From contig JAYKKT010000088.1 in assembly GCA_036023115.1 (NCBI GenBank), positions 5,665,001 to 5,729,000 on the forward strand: 64,000 bases of DNA, in the 5' to 3' direction. Numbering within the stretch: position 1 is the stretch's first letter; each line of letters starts with the position of its first letter. The position numbers were made by a program, and so were the translations under genes. The notes beneath the pieces are model-generated. The model ran no database searches. It was not told the origin of the DNA and saw only the letters and a program-made list of their open reading frames with translations. Shown here one piece after another: positions 1 through 10,860 of this stretch. The stretch comes from Brasenia schreberi (taxonomy: Eukaryota > Streptophyta > Magnoliopsida > Nymphaeales > Cabombaceae).

Positions 1-1308
1 CTGCAAATTGTTGCCACTCATCTGAGGAGAACATTCTCTTTAAAGCTTGCTTTTGTCTCACAATACTCTATACAGATAAGAAGTTTGTTGCGAACCGAGT
101 TGCAGCTGTGTGAAGAAGCTCTACACCTTCTGTGTATCTCCTCATCATACACAAAATAAATGCATGGTTGTAAATGAATTTTGTAATATCTTGGCAACAC
201 TCAGTTGCTGCCTTTATTTCATCCATCTCACCAATGTCCTCGAGAATGAGATCTAAATAATGGGTTGCACATGGTGTTCAGTAGAAAGTCCCATAAATAT
301 CAGCTAACTCTGTCCCAACTGCTTTGTAGTTAGCTACATTATCTGTAATCAATTAGACTATATTTTCCAGCCCAACCTCCTGTATAATCTTATCAAATTC
401 CTCTCGTAGGATCTCTGCAGTGTGCCTCTCCTCTGACATATAGAGATCTCAAAAACATGAGTCCTTTAGGACAATATACAAGAAAGTTTAGCAATGTCCT
501 TCCTCGCCTATCGGTCCATCCATCTGTCATGATAGTGCATCATGTTTCCTTCTACGATTGTCTCAAAGTTGAACAATATTGCTGCACTTCAATGACGGTC
601 TGATCTAATATCTTTTCTCTCAACTTCTGATAAGAGGGCATCCTTGTTAGCAATTGCATCTGCCATTCCTTGAAAATGAAAACTTTTTGCTGCATTAAAT
701 GAAATGCATGCATCATAAAACCATCTGCCCACTGCAAGATCTGCTTGATCATGCAATTGTTCTGAAGCCATAGCAGCACGAATTCTTGGCTGAGCACCAG
801 GTGTAGTGGAAGGAGAAAAGAACGAATGTATGCTAGAAGAAGAAGCTCTTCCTCTACTCCTTCCTGAACTTCCTCTTCTGCCACCTCCAAAGTCTTCAAC
901 TATAACCCTCTTTCCCCTGCTAGGTGCTCGCGAACTGCTACTACCAATATCTGTTCTAGCATCTGAAGGCAAACTATCAGTGAATCCAACTCTAGTGGCA
1001 GTAGCATCATCAACTTCTTTACACATATGAAAATCATCCTTTTGTTGTCTACTTTCCTATATGCTCTCAATCATCTACAAGCATTTCCATTTAATACCTT
1101 CTGGCACACTTCTAACTCTGCCTGTGCATGGTGCAACTTCTTTCCTAGTTCATGCTAGGTGGTGTTTCAACCTTGAAATTCCACCACTAACCACCTTTTC
1201 ACAAAATAAACATATGATTTTTAACCTTGAACCCTCAATTAGTATACTCCACTGTCATGCTGGATCATCAGACTTTGAATGAGAGTCTCTACCATCCCTT
1301 CCTGCCAT
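1..1308 (-). pseudogene. hAT transposase pseudogene (BED zinc finger + DUF659), 3' end outside window
   Basis: Start codon at 1308-1306 (MAGRDGRDS). The BED-finger segment follows (LKIICLFCEKVVSGG then SRLKHHLA), interrupted by stop codons. A serine/glycine-rich linker at about 1026-800 leads to the conserved plant hAT block ADLAVGRWFYDACISFNA near 730. Further left come the DUF659 motifs: MTDGWTDRRGRTLLNFLVYC near 500, ITDNVANY near 340, TPCATHYLDLILEDIG near 260, then FIYNH. Frameshifts between about 590 and 550 and several stops (for example between BED and linker, and in the VTDN region) make it non-functional. The family role is cut-and-paste transposition using the TIR and subterminal repeats. 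The C-terminal dimerisation domain would be off the window. Confidence 0.8.
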
Positions 1309-1708
1309 CTCATTGGAGTACTTTAATTCAAACAAAAACCTAAAAATAAAAGCACTTCGTAAATCCTCCAATCTTCAAATAACACTCAAATCGAGTGTCT
1401 CTCACTTCATGAATGCAATAAAAATCGTATACAAACACTTAATAACTTCATATTTTGTCATTAAAAAAAAATGAAATAACAAAAAAAACAATAAATATAA
1501 AAGAAAAAAATAGAAAAAACATTCAAAATATACCTAAATCCGAGTTTGGAGGCTTGGACGGACACCGTAGGATACGATTTTAGAGCTTTGAATACCAAGG
1601 AGGTGAAAATCGACTCTTAGAGAGCTTGAGGAATCCAAAAGGAGAGAGGAAACCCACGAAAAATCATGGGTTTCTCTCAAGCCGGGACCCTTTATAAGGG
1701 TCCCAAGA

Positions 1709-1824
1709 CGTATCGCTACACACCGTATCTTGCGATACGGCCCGTATCGTACGATACAGTGCGATACGCCCGTACCTGCGATACGACCCGTATCGTACGA
1801 TATGGTGCGATACGGACAACACTG
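1709..1824. repeat. hAT subterminal repeat cluster and terminal inverted repeat
   Basis: About 115 bases packed with GTATCGTACGATAC-type palindromes: a perfect 14-mer at 1744-1757 and a one-off copy at 1790-1803. Between them lie half-sites of the form TGCGATACG. The outer end (1815-1824) reads CAGTGTTGTC on the minus strand. In hAT elements such clusters are transposase binding sites; here that is inferred from position and from the matching cluster at 38637-38820. Confidence 0.7.
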
Positions 1825-3429
1825 GTATTCAGTCCATTGTAAAGCCCGAGTGTGTTCTATGAACTTGGGCTAAGTCGAGTCATGTGTAACTTGGCTTAGT
1901 GTGGTGTAAGGTTCATTGTGGGCTAGGTCTAGTGGTGTGTGTTAGTACCAACTAGGTTGGGTCAAGTGTTGGTTGGGTCTTGTATCGGTTTTGTATTGGA
2001 TCGGATATGGATCCTTAGGTTAGTTGTGAGTCGTGTTAGTGTTGGTCCGGTTCATGCTTGAACCGAGAGACTCATTTGGAGGGAACGGTTAAGCAGTGGG
2101 GAGTTGCTGGCTTAACTGATCCTTGCATGTTGTGGTGAGTTGGCATTGATACAAGCTGCGGTTATCAGGAATTCCAAGCAGCAGCAACACGTTGGAGTTG
2201 GCTGCTGAACAACTGAAGCTTGGAGCCTTGGCGGGAACAGTTGCAGCGGTTCCATGCATGAGCCTTAAGTGGTAGCATCACGATGGAAGCAGGAGGCTAG
2301 AGCACTCCGTGAAGCTGAGTTCTGTGAAAGGCTGGAGAGTTCCCGTGAAACGCTGAAGACTTGAAGAGGCGGGAGTTCCCGTGAAATGTTGAAGACTTGA
2401 AGAGGCGGGAGTTCCGTGAAAGCTGAGGTTCCCGTGGAGTGGAAGACGTTGAAGGATTGGAGGAGCTGAAGTGTCTGCGTTCACGGCGACAACAAGTGGG
2501 TAACGACGGTTGGAGCATGGTGCGTTGAAATACAACAGCCAACCGAGCGTTCCTTGTTGTAGCAGGTCAGCTGAGTGATCAGTGGAGCACTTTAACAAGG
2601 AAGCGAACCTCCTCTCCAGCAATGTGGTCGCGTGTTCTTCGTGCAGCAGAAGGCAATCGTGTGGAGTTGTACAACCATAAGCAGCAAGTTGCGGCAACAG
2701 TGGGTAGTCGTTACATCCCCTACGGACAGACGCTAGGGAAGTGTTGCGGGCAGACGTTGTTCCCTTGTGAAAGGAATAACCAACCGATTGTGCAGCTGGA
2801 AATTTTCTGCAGCAAGGTGCGGCCAGGTCTTCTACAACAAAGTGTAGCTGAGTCTTCCTTGGATAGCAGTGCAGCCACCTATCTCTTGGTGAACAGAGTG
2901 CAGCAGCATAGCCGAACATTATCTGGTGCTGAAGAAGGGAACCTGTGGCAGTTGCAGGTTTAGTGGCTGTTGTGAGGAGTGCAACTGTGTTCTGCAATGA
3001 GGTGCAGACATTCCCTTGAGTCTTGTGACTCAGCCAGGTGAAGCCGAGTGCCACAGCCAACAGTGCAGTTGAACCTCCCAGTTGTGTGGGTAGTCTTCCA
3101 CCGTAGGATTTAGCTAGGCGAGTGTGTAAACTCAGCTTGGTTCGGGTGTGAACCATAACTAGCTAGGATCTGTGTGAGACAGGTTTGTATTCCGTGGAAG
3201 TATGGTTTAGTTCAGTCCATTGTACTTGTGTGTTATGTTCTGTTTTAGAACATAGAGTGCGTGGAGAATGTGTGCAGTCAAGCATGAGCAGGGGCTATCC
3301 GCTGAGGAACGTATACAGCGAAGAGAGAACACGTTCTGAATTGGGGCTGATAGAATCACGTGGTGATTGTAGCCATCACGGGCTGACGAAGGCGTCGAAA
3401 AATTTGGTGTCAAAATTCATCCCGTGACA
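1825..3429 (+). repeat. 5' LTR of the LARD-like element (lacks its first ~150 bp)
   Basis: Matches 5811-7519 nearly throughout. Differences include a 36-bp tandem duplication here (2339-2410) and loss of about 124 bp that are present at about 6916-7038 of the 3' LTR. It ends CCCGTGACA at 3429. The minus strand holds an open frame of 292 codons (3156-2278) with no recognisable domain. Confidence 0.75.
2339..2410. repeat. 36-bp tandem duplication within the LTR
   Basis: Two adjacent 36-bp units starting GTTCCCGTGAAA at 2339 and 2375, differing at a few bases. The 3' LTR has only one unit, so the duplication arose after the two LTRs separated, or was lost from one. Confidence 0.85.
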
Positions 3430-3431
3430 GT

Positions 3432-3444
3432 TGGTATTAGAGCC
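3432..3444 (+). other. Primer binding site (initiator Met tRNA type)
   Basis: TGGTATTAGAGCC, two bases after the LTR end. It differs by one base from the classical plant PBS TGGTATCAGAGCC that is complementary to the 3' end of initiator Met tRNA. Confidence 0.8.
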
Positions 3445-5646
3445 TAGTTGCTCTATTCCATGCATGTTCTGTTGGAAAATTGATCGAAACACACATTCGG
3501 AAGCAAACTGAATGAAGACAGCAGAATTCTGACAGATGGTTTCTGCAGAATTTGTAGTTCGGCTTTGGACTATGTAGGCTGATTGGAACAGGACTAAAGC
3601 TATTTCAAGGTGGAGTATTTCTATCAAAATTTGATAGAAAGCATTTAGTTCGTGAAGATCACGAAGGTTGCTGTCCGAAAACTCATGCAGAAGTGGAGCG
3701 AAAAACCAGTTTTGCAGAAATGGAACGTCTGCGAAATTCTTGTGTAGACTGAACTGTTTGATATTTTTTTTTTAGACTAACATTTTGTTTCTCAGTGTGA
3801 AGACATCAAACAGGGACAAGGTGACTCTGAACAACAGAGAGGCAAGAATTTTGGAAGAAATCCACCAGAAAAGTTATTTTCCACAGTTGCAGACAGGCTA
3901 TTATACAAAACCCGAATATAGATTTTGGCGGTTTTGTATAGTCAGTTTGATAGGGCAAATTAAGTTGGATTGAGCCTACATTTGGCACAAGTGTTCTTTG
4001 CATATCAAACTTGTTCTAGGTCTTTTTGGTTTTTCAATTCGGTATCTGTAAGAGGTTAGTTTCAAGTATTAAAGTTGATCAAAAATCAGCTGTGCGGTTC
4101 TGCAGAAAATCTGCTAAGTCTGTAAAAACCATTCGATTTTGGGTCTGTTAGCTCTAGGTTCGTGTCAATTCTTGTAAACAAGCTGTATACATAATGAAAA
4201 AGACAGGAACAAGAGCCGGGGAAGACATTGGTCATCCCCACTGACCAAAGACAGGTGATTTGTTGTGATAGATCTTGCAGAAGATGGAAATTTTGCAGGT
4301 ATCCCAAGCTGGACTTCAACAAGACTTGGAATGGAGCCTAGCTCAGATGAGCTTGCACGTAGCTTAGTTGGAGGAGCAGACAATGCAGACATTCACCGAA
4401 CCAGAGTCCATCCAAGGGAACTCAGCCCAGCCTAATTCCAGTCCGAGTATATGCGTGATCAGGCATGCAAATCTTGTTCCTCAGTTTCTGCATTTCCCAT
4501 TGCACAAGTGACGAATGTGAGTGAGAGGAGTGATTTCCTTGCAACCGAAGCACAATAACAGGCCATTCCGAAGGCCATAACGTCGGCGGATGTAAGCCGA
4601 GTAAGTGGTGGTGAATGGGAGTTGGTGCTAGTCAGGGAGAGGTAGGTGCGAGATGTAGTGACATTCGCACGCTGGTACAAGTGAGTGACCAGAAAGGACC
4701 TTCCTTGGCACTGGGAGTTGCATACTCACGACGGGTGGATGTGGTGCCATCCCGAGAGTCGCATTGTAGGCCTAGGACAACCAGGTGGGTAGCCAGTAGG
4801 CATGTGCACATGAGCAGAAAATGGGCAGATGGCCCAAGAGAGAGGAAAAGATGGGACTGGAGCCGACTTGTGAGAAGGTCGAAGAGAAATTGCCGATGGT
4901 GCTGGGGGAGCACGCATCGGAACACCTATGGTGGATGTAAGGAGCACGAGTGCTCGAGAGTTCGAGTGAGGATGAGAGGTCCTCCATGTGGTCGAAGGTC
5001 TCAAGATGTCTCCCGAGTCAAACACAGTAGGTACATCCCGAGAGGCGAGTGGAGGCGAGTGGGATTGGTACCAAGAGATAGGTGCGCAGATGATGCTCAT
5101 GCCGATTATAGATCCCGTTTCAAGTAGGAAACGTGGAGAGTCTTGTCGCCGGGTTCCTCGGAGGAGCGAGGTTAGACACCGGGACAAGGCAGCGTTCCAG
5201 GTGGGGAACATAGTGTAAGTGTGGCACGAGATGTGTTGGGAGCTGCCGGACATGTGACCAGTGAGAGGCAGATGGTAGAGCCGGGTTTCACCAGTGGCAG
5301 GGGGTCGTCCAGTGGGGACAAGGACCGGGTGCAAGGGTCACTCAGGGCAGTAGCGAGGGTGCCAGCCGAGGAGTTGGTGGGCGTCAGAGGTAGAGCTCCA
5401 ATGCTAGCGCCCGCACATCGTCAATGAACTAGCGCCAGACCAGAGCCATGTCACAGGAGGCGGATGGCCAGCAGCAGCATCAGGGCCGTACCGCAAGAGG
5501 CGGGTGGCCAAACACTAGATCGGGAGCCGAAGTCGAGGTTTCTTCCAGAAGCTGAGTGAGGAGAAGGAGCAGAGGGCTGAGGACATGAAGAGTGTTCAAA
5601 GCGAGGCACATGATCACGAGACCTCGAGGGCGAGGTCTAGCTTGGT
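3445..5646 (+). other. Internal region of the LARD-like element, no pol domains
   Basis: About 2.2 kb, GC-richer in its second half (4600-5650). Open frames exist on both strands (for example 4615-5127 plus and 5334-4726 minus), but none shows zinc-knuckle, protease, RT, RNase H or integrase motifs and their composition looks incidental. I see no gene here. Confidence 0.6.
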
Positions 5647-5647
5647 C

Positions 5648-5656
5648 GGGGGAGAG
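5648..5656 (+). other. Polypurine tract
   Basis: GGGGGAGAG ending one base before the 3' LTR start (TGTCACAGG at 5658), the expected place for plus-strand priming. Confidence 0.7.
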
Positions 5657-5657
5657 T

Positions 5658-7519
5658 TGTCACAGGACAGATTCCTGTGGCACCCGCGCCCGCGCGCACC
5701 CGTCCCATCCTTTGTTCGATAGCTTTAAAGAGCGTGAGCGCCAGGCGATGCATGGGCGTAGACGCACACACCGATTGATGTAAACCTCTCTTGTACGTGT
5801 ATGTTTTGTATTCAGTCCATTGTAAAGCCCGGGTGTGTTCTATGAACTTGGGCTAAGTCGAGTCGTGTGTGTAACTTGGCTTAGTGTGGTGTCAGGTTCA
5901 TAGTGGGCTAGGTCTAGTGGTGTGTGTTAGGACCAACTAGGTTAGCTAGGTTGGGTCAAGTGTTGGTCGGGTCTTGTATCGGTTCATGTATTAGATCGGA
6001 TATGGATCCTTAGGTTAGTTATGAGTCGTGTTAGTGCTGGTCCAGTTCATGCTTGAACTGGGAGACTCATTTGGAGGGAACGGTTAAGCAGTGGGGAGTT
6101 GCTGGCTTAACCGATCCTTGCATGCTGTGGTGAGGTGGCGTTGATACAAGCTGCAGTTATCAGGGATTCCAAGTAGCAGCAACACGTTGGAGTTGGCTGC
6201 TGAACGACTGAAGCTTGGAGCCTTGGCGGGAACAGTTGCAGCGGTTCCATGCATGAGCCTTAAGTGGCAGCATCACGATGGAAGCAGGAGGCTGGAGCAT
6301 TCTATGAAGCTGAGTTCCGTGAAAGGCTGGAGAGTTCCCGTGAAATGTTGAAGACTTGAAGAGGCGGGAGTTCTGTGAAAGCTGAGGTTCCCGTGGAGTG
6401 GAAGACGCTGAAGGATTGGAGGAGCTGAAGTGTCTGCGTTCACGGCGGCAACAAGTGGGTAACGGCGGTTGGAGCATGGTGCGTTGAAATACAACACCCA
6501 ATCGAGCGTTCCTTGTTGCAGCAGGTCAGCCGAGTGATCAGCATAGCACTTCAGCAGGGCAGCGAACCTCCTCTCCAGCAATGTGGTCGCGTGTTTTTCG
6601 TGCAGCAGAAGGCAACCGTGTGTAGTTGTACAGCCATCAGCAGCAAGTTGCGGCAACAGTGGGCAGCCGTTACATCCCCTGTGGACAGATACTAGGGAAG
6701 TGTTGCGGGCAGACGTTGTTCCCTTGTGAAAGGAACAGCCAACCGAGTGTGCAGCTGGAAGTTTTCTACAGCAAGGTGCGGCCAGGTCTTCTATGGCAAA
6801 GTGTAGCCGAGTCTTCCTTGGACAACAGTGCAGCCGCCTATCTCTTGGTGAACAGAGTGCAACAGCACAGCCGAACATTACTTGGTGTTGAAGAAGGGAA
6901 CTTGCGGTAGTTGCATTGCTGAAGAACGTACTCTTGCAGCCGGGTGTGTGCAGCAAGAGGGGGCAGCCAATCGTTCATTGTGCAGTAAGCAACTGAGTCT
7001 AACTCTTGATGAAGAGTGTAGCCGTGATGAGCAGCACGTTTAGTGGCTGTTGTGAGGAGTGCAACCGTGTTCTACAGTGAGGTGTAGACATTCCCTTGAG
7101 TCTTGTGACTCAGCTAGGTGAAGCCGAGTGCCACAGCCAACAATGCAGCTGAACCTCCCTGTTGTGTGGGTAGTCTTCCACCGTAGGATTTAGCTAGGCG
7201 AGTGTGTAAACTCAGCTTGGTTCGGGTGTGAACCATAACTAGCTAGGATCTGTGTGAGATAGGTTTGTATTCCATGGAAGTGTGGTTTAGTTCAGTCCAT
7301 TGTACTTGTGTGTTATGTGTGTTATGTTTTGGTTTTAGAATATAGAGTGTGTGGAGAACGTGTGCAGTCAAGCACGAGCAGGGGCTATCCACTGAGGAAC
7401 GTGTACAGCGAAAAGAGAACACGTTCCGAATTGGGACTGATAGAATCACGTGGTGATTGTAGCCATCACGGGCCGACGAAGGCGTCGAAAAATTTGGTGT
7501 CAAAATTCGTCCCGTGACA
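5658..7519 (+). repeat. 3' LTR of the LARD-like element (1862 bp)
   Basis: Complete LTR with terminal TGTCAC/GTGACA. From about 5811 it aligns with 1825-3429. It holds about 124 bp (6916-7038) missing from the 5' copy. A minus-strand open frame of 227 codons (6956-6273) corresponds to the longer antisense frame in the 5' LTR. Confidence 0.75.
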
Positions 7520-7520
7520 G

Positions 7521-7675
7521 TGTATTACATGCAAGTCAAGAGAATGTCAGGTGGTCTAATGCCTTGAGTGCACTTTATCACCATATACTCTCACACATAT
7601 TACACCTTTTGGGAGTCGAACTCCCCACCAGCTTTGCTAGAGCGTTCTATCGTTGACCTAAAACTCGAGTCGTTA
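7521..7675 (-). mobile_element. tRNA-derived SINE-like element
   Basis: On the minus strand, a box A-like stretch (TTTAGGTCAACGA, 7661-7649) is followed, at tRNA-like spacing, by a strong box B, GAGTTCGACTCC (7623-7612). Between them is GCTCTAGCAAAGCTGG. The head resembles the SINE at 62836-62952, which shares GCTCTA and GGTGGtGAGTTtGAaTCC. The 3' end is unclear and abuts the LTR end at 7519. It could be a decayed tRNA pseudogene instead. Confidence 0.5.
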
Positions 7676-9165
7676 TATTGTAAAAGGCGAAAAAGTATAA
7701 TTTATTAAATAGCTTTTGGACGGGCGTTTACTGATGATTTTTTATGGCTGCAGGCATGTGCGTGTTAAGGTTTGGCCTTCCATTCTAACAAAAGAAAATT
7801 TATAATTAGAAAAACTAGATCCAGATGCACCTCTAAGTAAGATGGTTTTTGAAAACCACACTACTTTTTGACATAATAAAAAAGCAAGCTAAGAACTTAC
7901 TGAAACCTAAAACAGTAACTGAAGCGAGAACCATTGACCCACACTGGGGCTTATAGTTCAACAATTACGGAAGAGGCGTATGGTTTATGAAAACAAGGGA
8001 GACAAAACTTAGTCGTGTGTTATTAGAAAACTGCATACATAAGAACAAAAAACTGATATATATAGTAAATCATTGTTCTCATTTTCTTCGCACTTAGTTT
8101 TCTACAATCCAAAAGTATGCCAAAATTTGTGAAAGTAGGAGAGGTGCAATTATGGGGAAATAAAAAACATGATCCACATTCACAAATTTTGACGTGCTTT
8201 TGGTTCACAGCAATAACATGTAAAGAAAATGAGAACAATTATTTTATACTTTAAGCATAAAACAGTATGCAACTAAAATATTTCATGGGCCAAGAACTAT
8301 AAGATTACTTATCTCAGAATAGTAGAGATGTCAATATGCCCCCCCCCAAACACACACATATAGTTTTCCAATTACATATTTACATGTATAGATGTATAGT
8401 TTTTTATTACTATATATATATATGTGTGTGTGTATATATATCTATATATGTATGTATGTGTATATATAGTACATATACATGTATATATATGGCTTATATA
8501 TTACATATATATATATAGTTTTATTACACGTGTATGTGTATATGGCTTGTTGAAGCCTAAAACCTTGTGGTTGGGTTTGTATTTCAAGCATATTTGGATC
8601 TGGCTTTGTGGGTCCTGCCTGCCATTTGGATCTACTTCAAATATGGGCTAGAATTCTCCGGCCTGCCCGAGCTCCTGGACTAGGCCCATTTTGACATCTC
8701 TACACAATAGATATGTTGGGTTTGAGTTTTCTTCTTTTTTGTTGAGATAAAAAAAGTATCACAATTGCACAAAATGGTTATTTATTACTTATATTGTATC
8801 CCATTAAACTTTAAAAGCAATCCACTAGAACTATTGCTAATATGATCTTAGTTTCTCCACTCAAAGACCATCAATGTGCCTATGCATGTATTAGCATCGA
8901 AAATAAGACGTCACCAAAGGCTCTATACGAAAACCTAAGGGACTCATTAAAATTGAAATATTTATAATGATATTGGGTTTTCAGAAAGTACAAAACGACT
9001 TGAAGCAACCGATCCTCCTGTAATATGTGAGTTGCCTCAAAATAAGTTTATACATCATAAATCAAATTCTCCCCTAGGATGGGTTTGGACTCTAAATTCA
9101 TAGTTGTTGTTCTTTTCTACTACCTTTAGGCCCAGAATTTTAACTTTTGCAGGCTCATGAAATTT
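7676..9165. other. AT-rich intergenic sequence, no gene recognised
   Basis: No domain-bearing frame on either strand. It contains a TA/TG-rich low-complexity run (8411-8519) and a short run of C at 8339-8347. Otherwise I see nothing supportable. Confidence 0.6.
8411..8519. repeat. Compound TA/TG/GTAT microsatellite
   Basis: Interleaved TATATA, TGTGTG and GTAT runs, ending in another TA run near 8519. Open frames over it only reflect the repeat. Confidence 0.85.
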
Positions 9166-9169
9166 TGAG

Positions 9170-9958
9170 TAGTACCCATATAAACCGTCCCCATAATATT
9201 ATTGCCACTAAGAGGTAGTACCTATATGTACATGAGAGACTTATCAACAAGATTACGTGATGTTGATTCCACTTCCAATGCATTCAGTCAACTTAACATG
9301 TCAATCCTCATATGTTCTTTCCCTTGATCATTGTCTGAATCATCCATCCTTTGCATGATGATCGTAGTGCAAACAAAGTCCACTTTCTTGTATTATCACT
9401 CATTTAAGTAGTATTAGTCATCATAATACTAACACTCTTATCTAAAAGATTCTTTGGCCTTATCCTTCTTTTTTTGGTCACCAATTTTTCCTCGATGTGT
9501 ATGTGTGGAAGATTTGATCATATATATTTTTGTATATCCTACTTATTTTCATTCTTCTCACCATTCTACCTAATGTGTCATTATCATTCTTATTTGAACT
9601 ATTTAGCTGACAATTATCAAGTAGATGTTTCACCATTGTAATAGTTGGCTCATTACATCTACTTCAATATGTTGGTGGTATTGCTCGAAGTTTCCCAAAC
9701 AATCACTTGTGATGTCACACCTATAATCACAAGCATCCGTATGTTGTTCAATAAATTTTGAATTGTGGTGTTCAACTCACCCATAAACCGGTCAAAGCCT
9801 TTCGCAGTATGAGCAACAACATCTAGTGTGGATAACAACTTCCCCAACCTAGTAAGTTGCATGTCAAAGTCAAGCAAGATGCCTGATACTTCAGCAATGT
9901 CATCCACTAGTATGGTTTTCAACTTTCCTTTTTGAGGTTGAACAGAGTCTCCAACCAT
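9170..9958 (-). pseudogene. Gypsy gag N-terminus fused to protease-region remnant
   Basis: The minus strand from 9958 reads MVGDSVQPQKGKLKTILVDD and continues through GELNTTIQNLL and GVTSQVIVWETSS, an N-terminal gag segment also present, more decayed, at 12765-12480. Sequence 9640-9170 matches 11870-11340, the knuckle-to-protease part of the other copy. The gag core found at 12330-12030 is missing here, so this copy has an internal deletion. Assignment to Ty3/gypsy rests on the other copy's gag core. Not functional. Confidence 0.55.
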
Positions 9959-10069
9959 CTAATTATAATTATTAGTGGCTATAGTATAAACATAGAGAAT
10001 GTTGATGAGGGTGAGTTACCTTTTTTATCAACAAGAGGGTGGGGTGTCCTGACCCACTCTTTGTACTAT

Positions 10070-10860
10070 GAATCAAACCGATTATAATACCAAAGTTATT
10101 ATATACCAAGTGTTAGAATCACTCAATGATTGGTGCTTAATCGATTCCAATTAAGCAAGTCTTCACCAAGATGATGACACTTCAATGAAAGCTTAAAATT
10201 GATGATTAAGCATTGATTGAGAGTAAGCAAAGAAACTTAAAGAAAGTAAAGTAACTTGTGTCGTGATATGCTTAATAACCTAGGATGCATGACTCTTATT
10301 AAGTACGAAAGCAAATGAGTAGCCATGTTTAATGACAAGACTCAAAACTAAGTACTAGAGTTGTCAAGGTATTCCAAAGTAGGTGTCTGGCTACACAACC
10401 ATAGGAAAAATTCAGTATGGAGGATCCCGAGTCACATTCTCCTTCACTTAAGCACTTGATGACCTCAACAAGCTTCATGGTGGTGCTCTTGCATCTCTCT
10501 TAAAGCTTTGGTACATGTTCACATTCTCTCTATCTTGTTTAACGACAAGACTCAAAACTAAGTAATAGAGTTGTCAAGGTATTCCAAAGTAGGTTTCTGG
10601 CTACACAACCATAGGAAAAATTAAGTATAGAGGATCCCGAGTCACATTCTCCTTCACTTAAGCACTTGATGACCTCAACAAGCTTCATGGTCTTGCATCT
10701 CTCTTAAAGCTTCTGTACATGTTCACTTCTCTACCCAATGTACCTCTATCTTCTGCAACTCCTATCATTCACTAGAGTGTAGGTACTAGTAGCATGTAGT
10801 CAATCATTAATGAGCTCCAATCGATTTGCCTTGGACGTTACATATCTGCATGATAAGCCT
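10070..10860 (-). repeat. Gypsy LTR-like remnant with 210-bp tandem duplication
   Basis: Lies where the 5' LTR of the minus-strand gypsy copy should be. A degenerate PBS complement is visible near 10079-10095 (ATTATAATACCAAAG). The sequence is related to 12865-13330, 25940-26305 and 26660-27025 (shared CACTTCAATGAAAGCTTAA, ACTAAGTACTAGA and ACACAACCA segments). A block starting AATGACAAGACTC at 10331 is repeated with period 210 from 10541 (AACGACAAGACTC). Confidence 0.5.

Larger units (their letters stand above)
1..1824 (-). mobile_element. hAT DNA transposon, copy 1 (runs off left edge)
   Basis: A hAT-superfamily element transcribed on the minus strand, with its 5' end at 1824 and its 3' end outside the window. 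Read on the minus strand it starts CAGTGTTGTC, a typical hAT terminal inverted repeat, followed by palindromic subterminal repeats, a leader and a BED/DUF659 transposase. The plus-strand sequence right after 1824 is LTR sequence that also occurs at about 5811, so the element appears to sit inside the 5' LTR of the large element at 1825-7519. The 8 bases 1825-1832 (GTATTCAG) would be the target duplication; the matching copy would lie off the window. A second copy of the same family is at 38637-39670. Confidence 0.75.
1825..7519 (+). mobile_element. Large non-autonomous LTR retrotransposon (LARD-like), 5' LTR truncated or interrupted
   Basis: Two long direct repeats (1825-3429 and 5658-7519) flank about 2.2 kb of internal sequence. 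The 3' LTR is complete: it begins TGTCACAGG and ends CCCGTGACA, so its ends are inverted copies (TGTCAC/GTGACA). The first repeat ends identically and is followed by a Met-tRNA primer binding site. A purine tract precedes the 3' LTR. No gag, protease, reverse transcriptase or integrase is recognisable internally, so it would depend on a helper element, probably gypsy-like judging from the PBS and LTR style. The first ~150 bases of the 5' LTR are missing at the hAT junction. Confidence 0.75.

Noticed and set aside
4615..5334. Long overlapping open frames on both strands in the LARD interior (170 and 202 codons)
   Set aside because: No domain, no homology I recognise, and the openness fits local GC richness; kept only as internal sequence.
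7521..7675. Functional tRNA gene
   Set aside because: Box A and B are present but no acceptor-stem pairing or anticodon arm could be drawn; SINE or pseudogene fits better.
8336..8651. Open frames over the TA/TG tract
   Set aside because: The translated Tyr/Ile/Cys/Val text is a by-product of the microsatellite.
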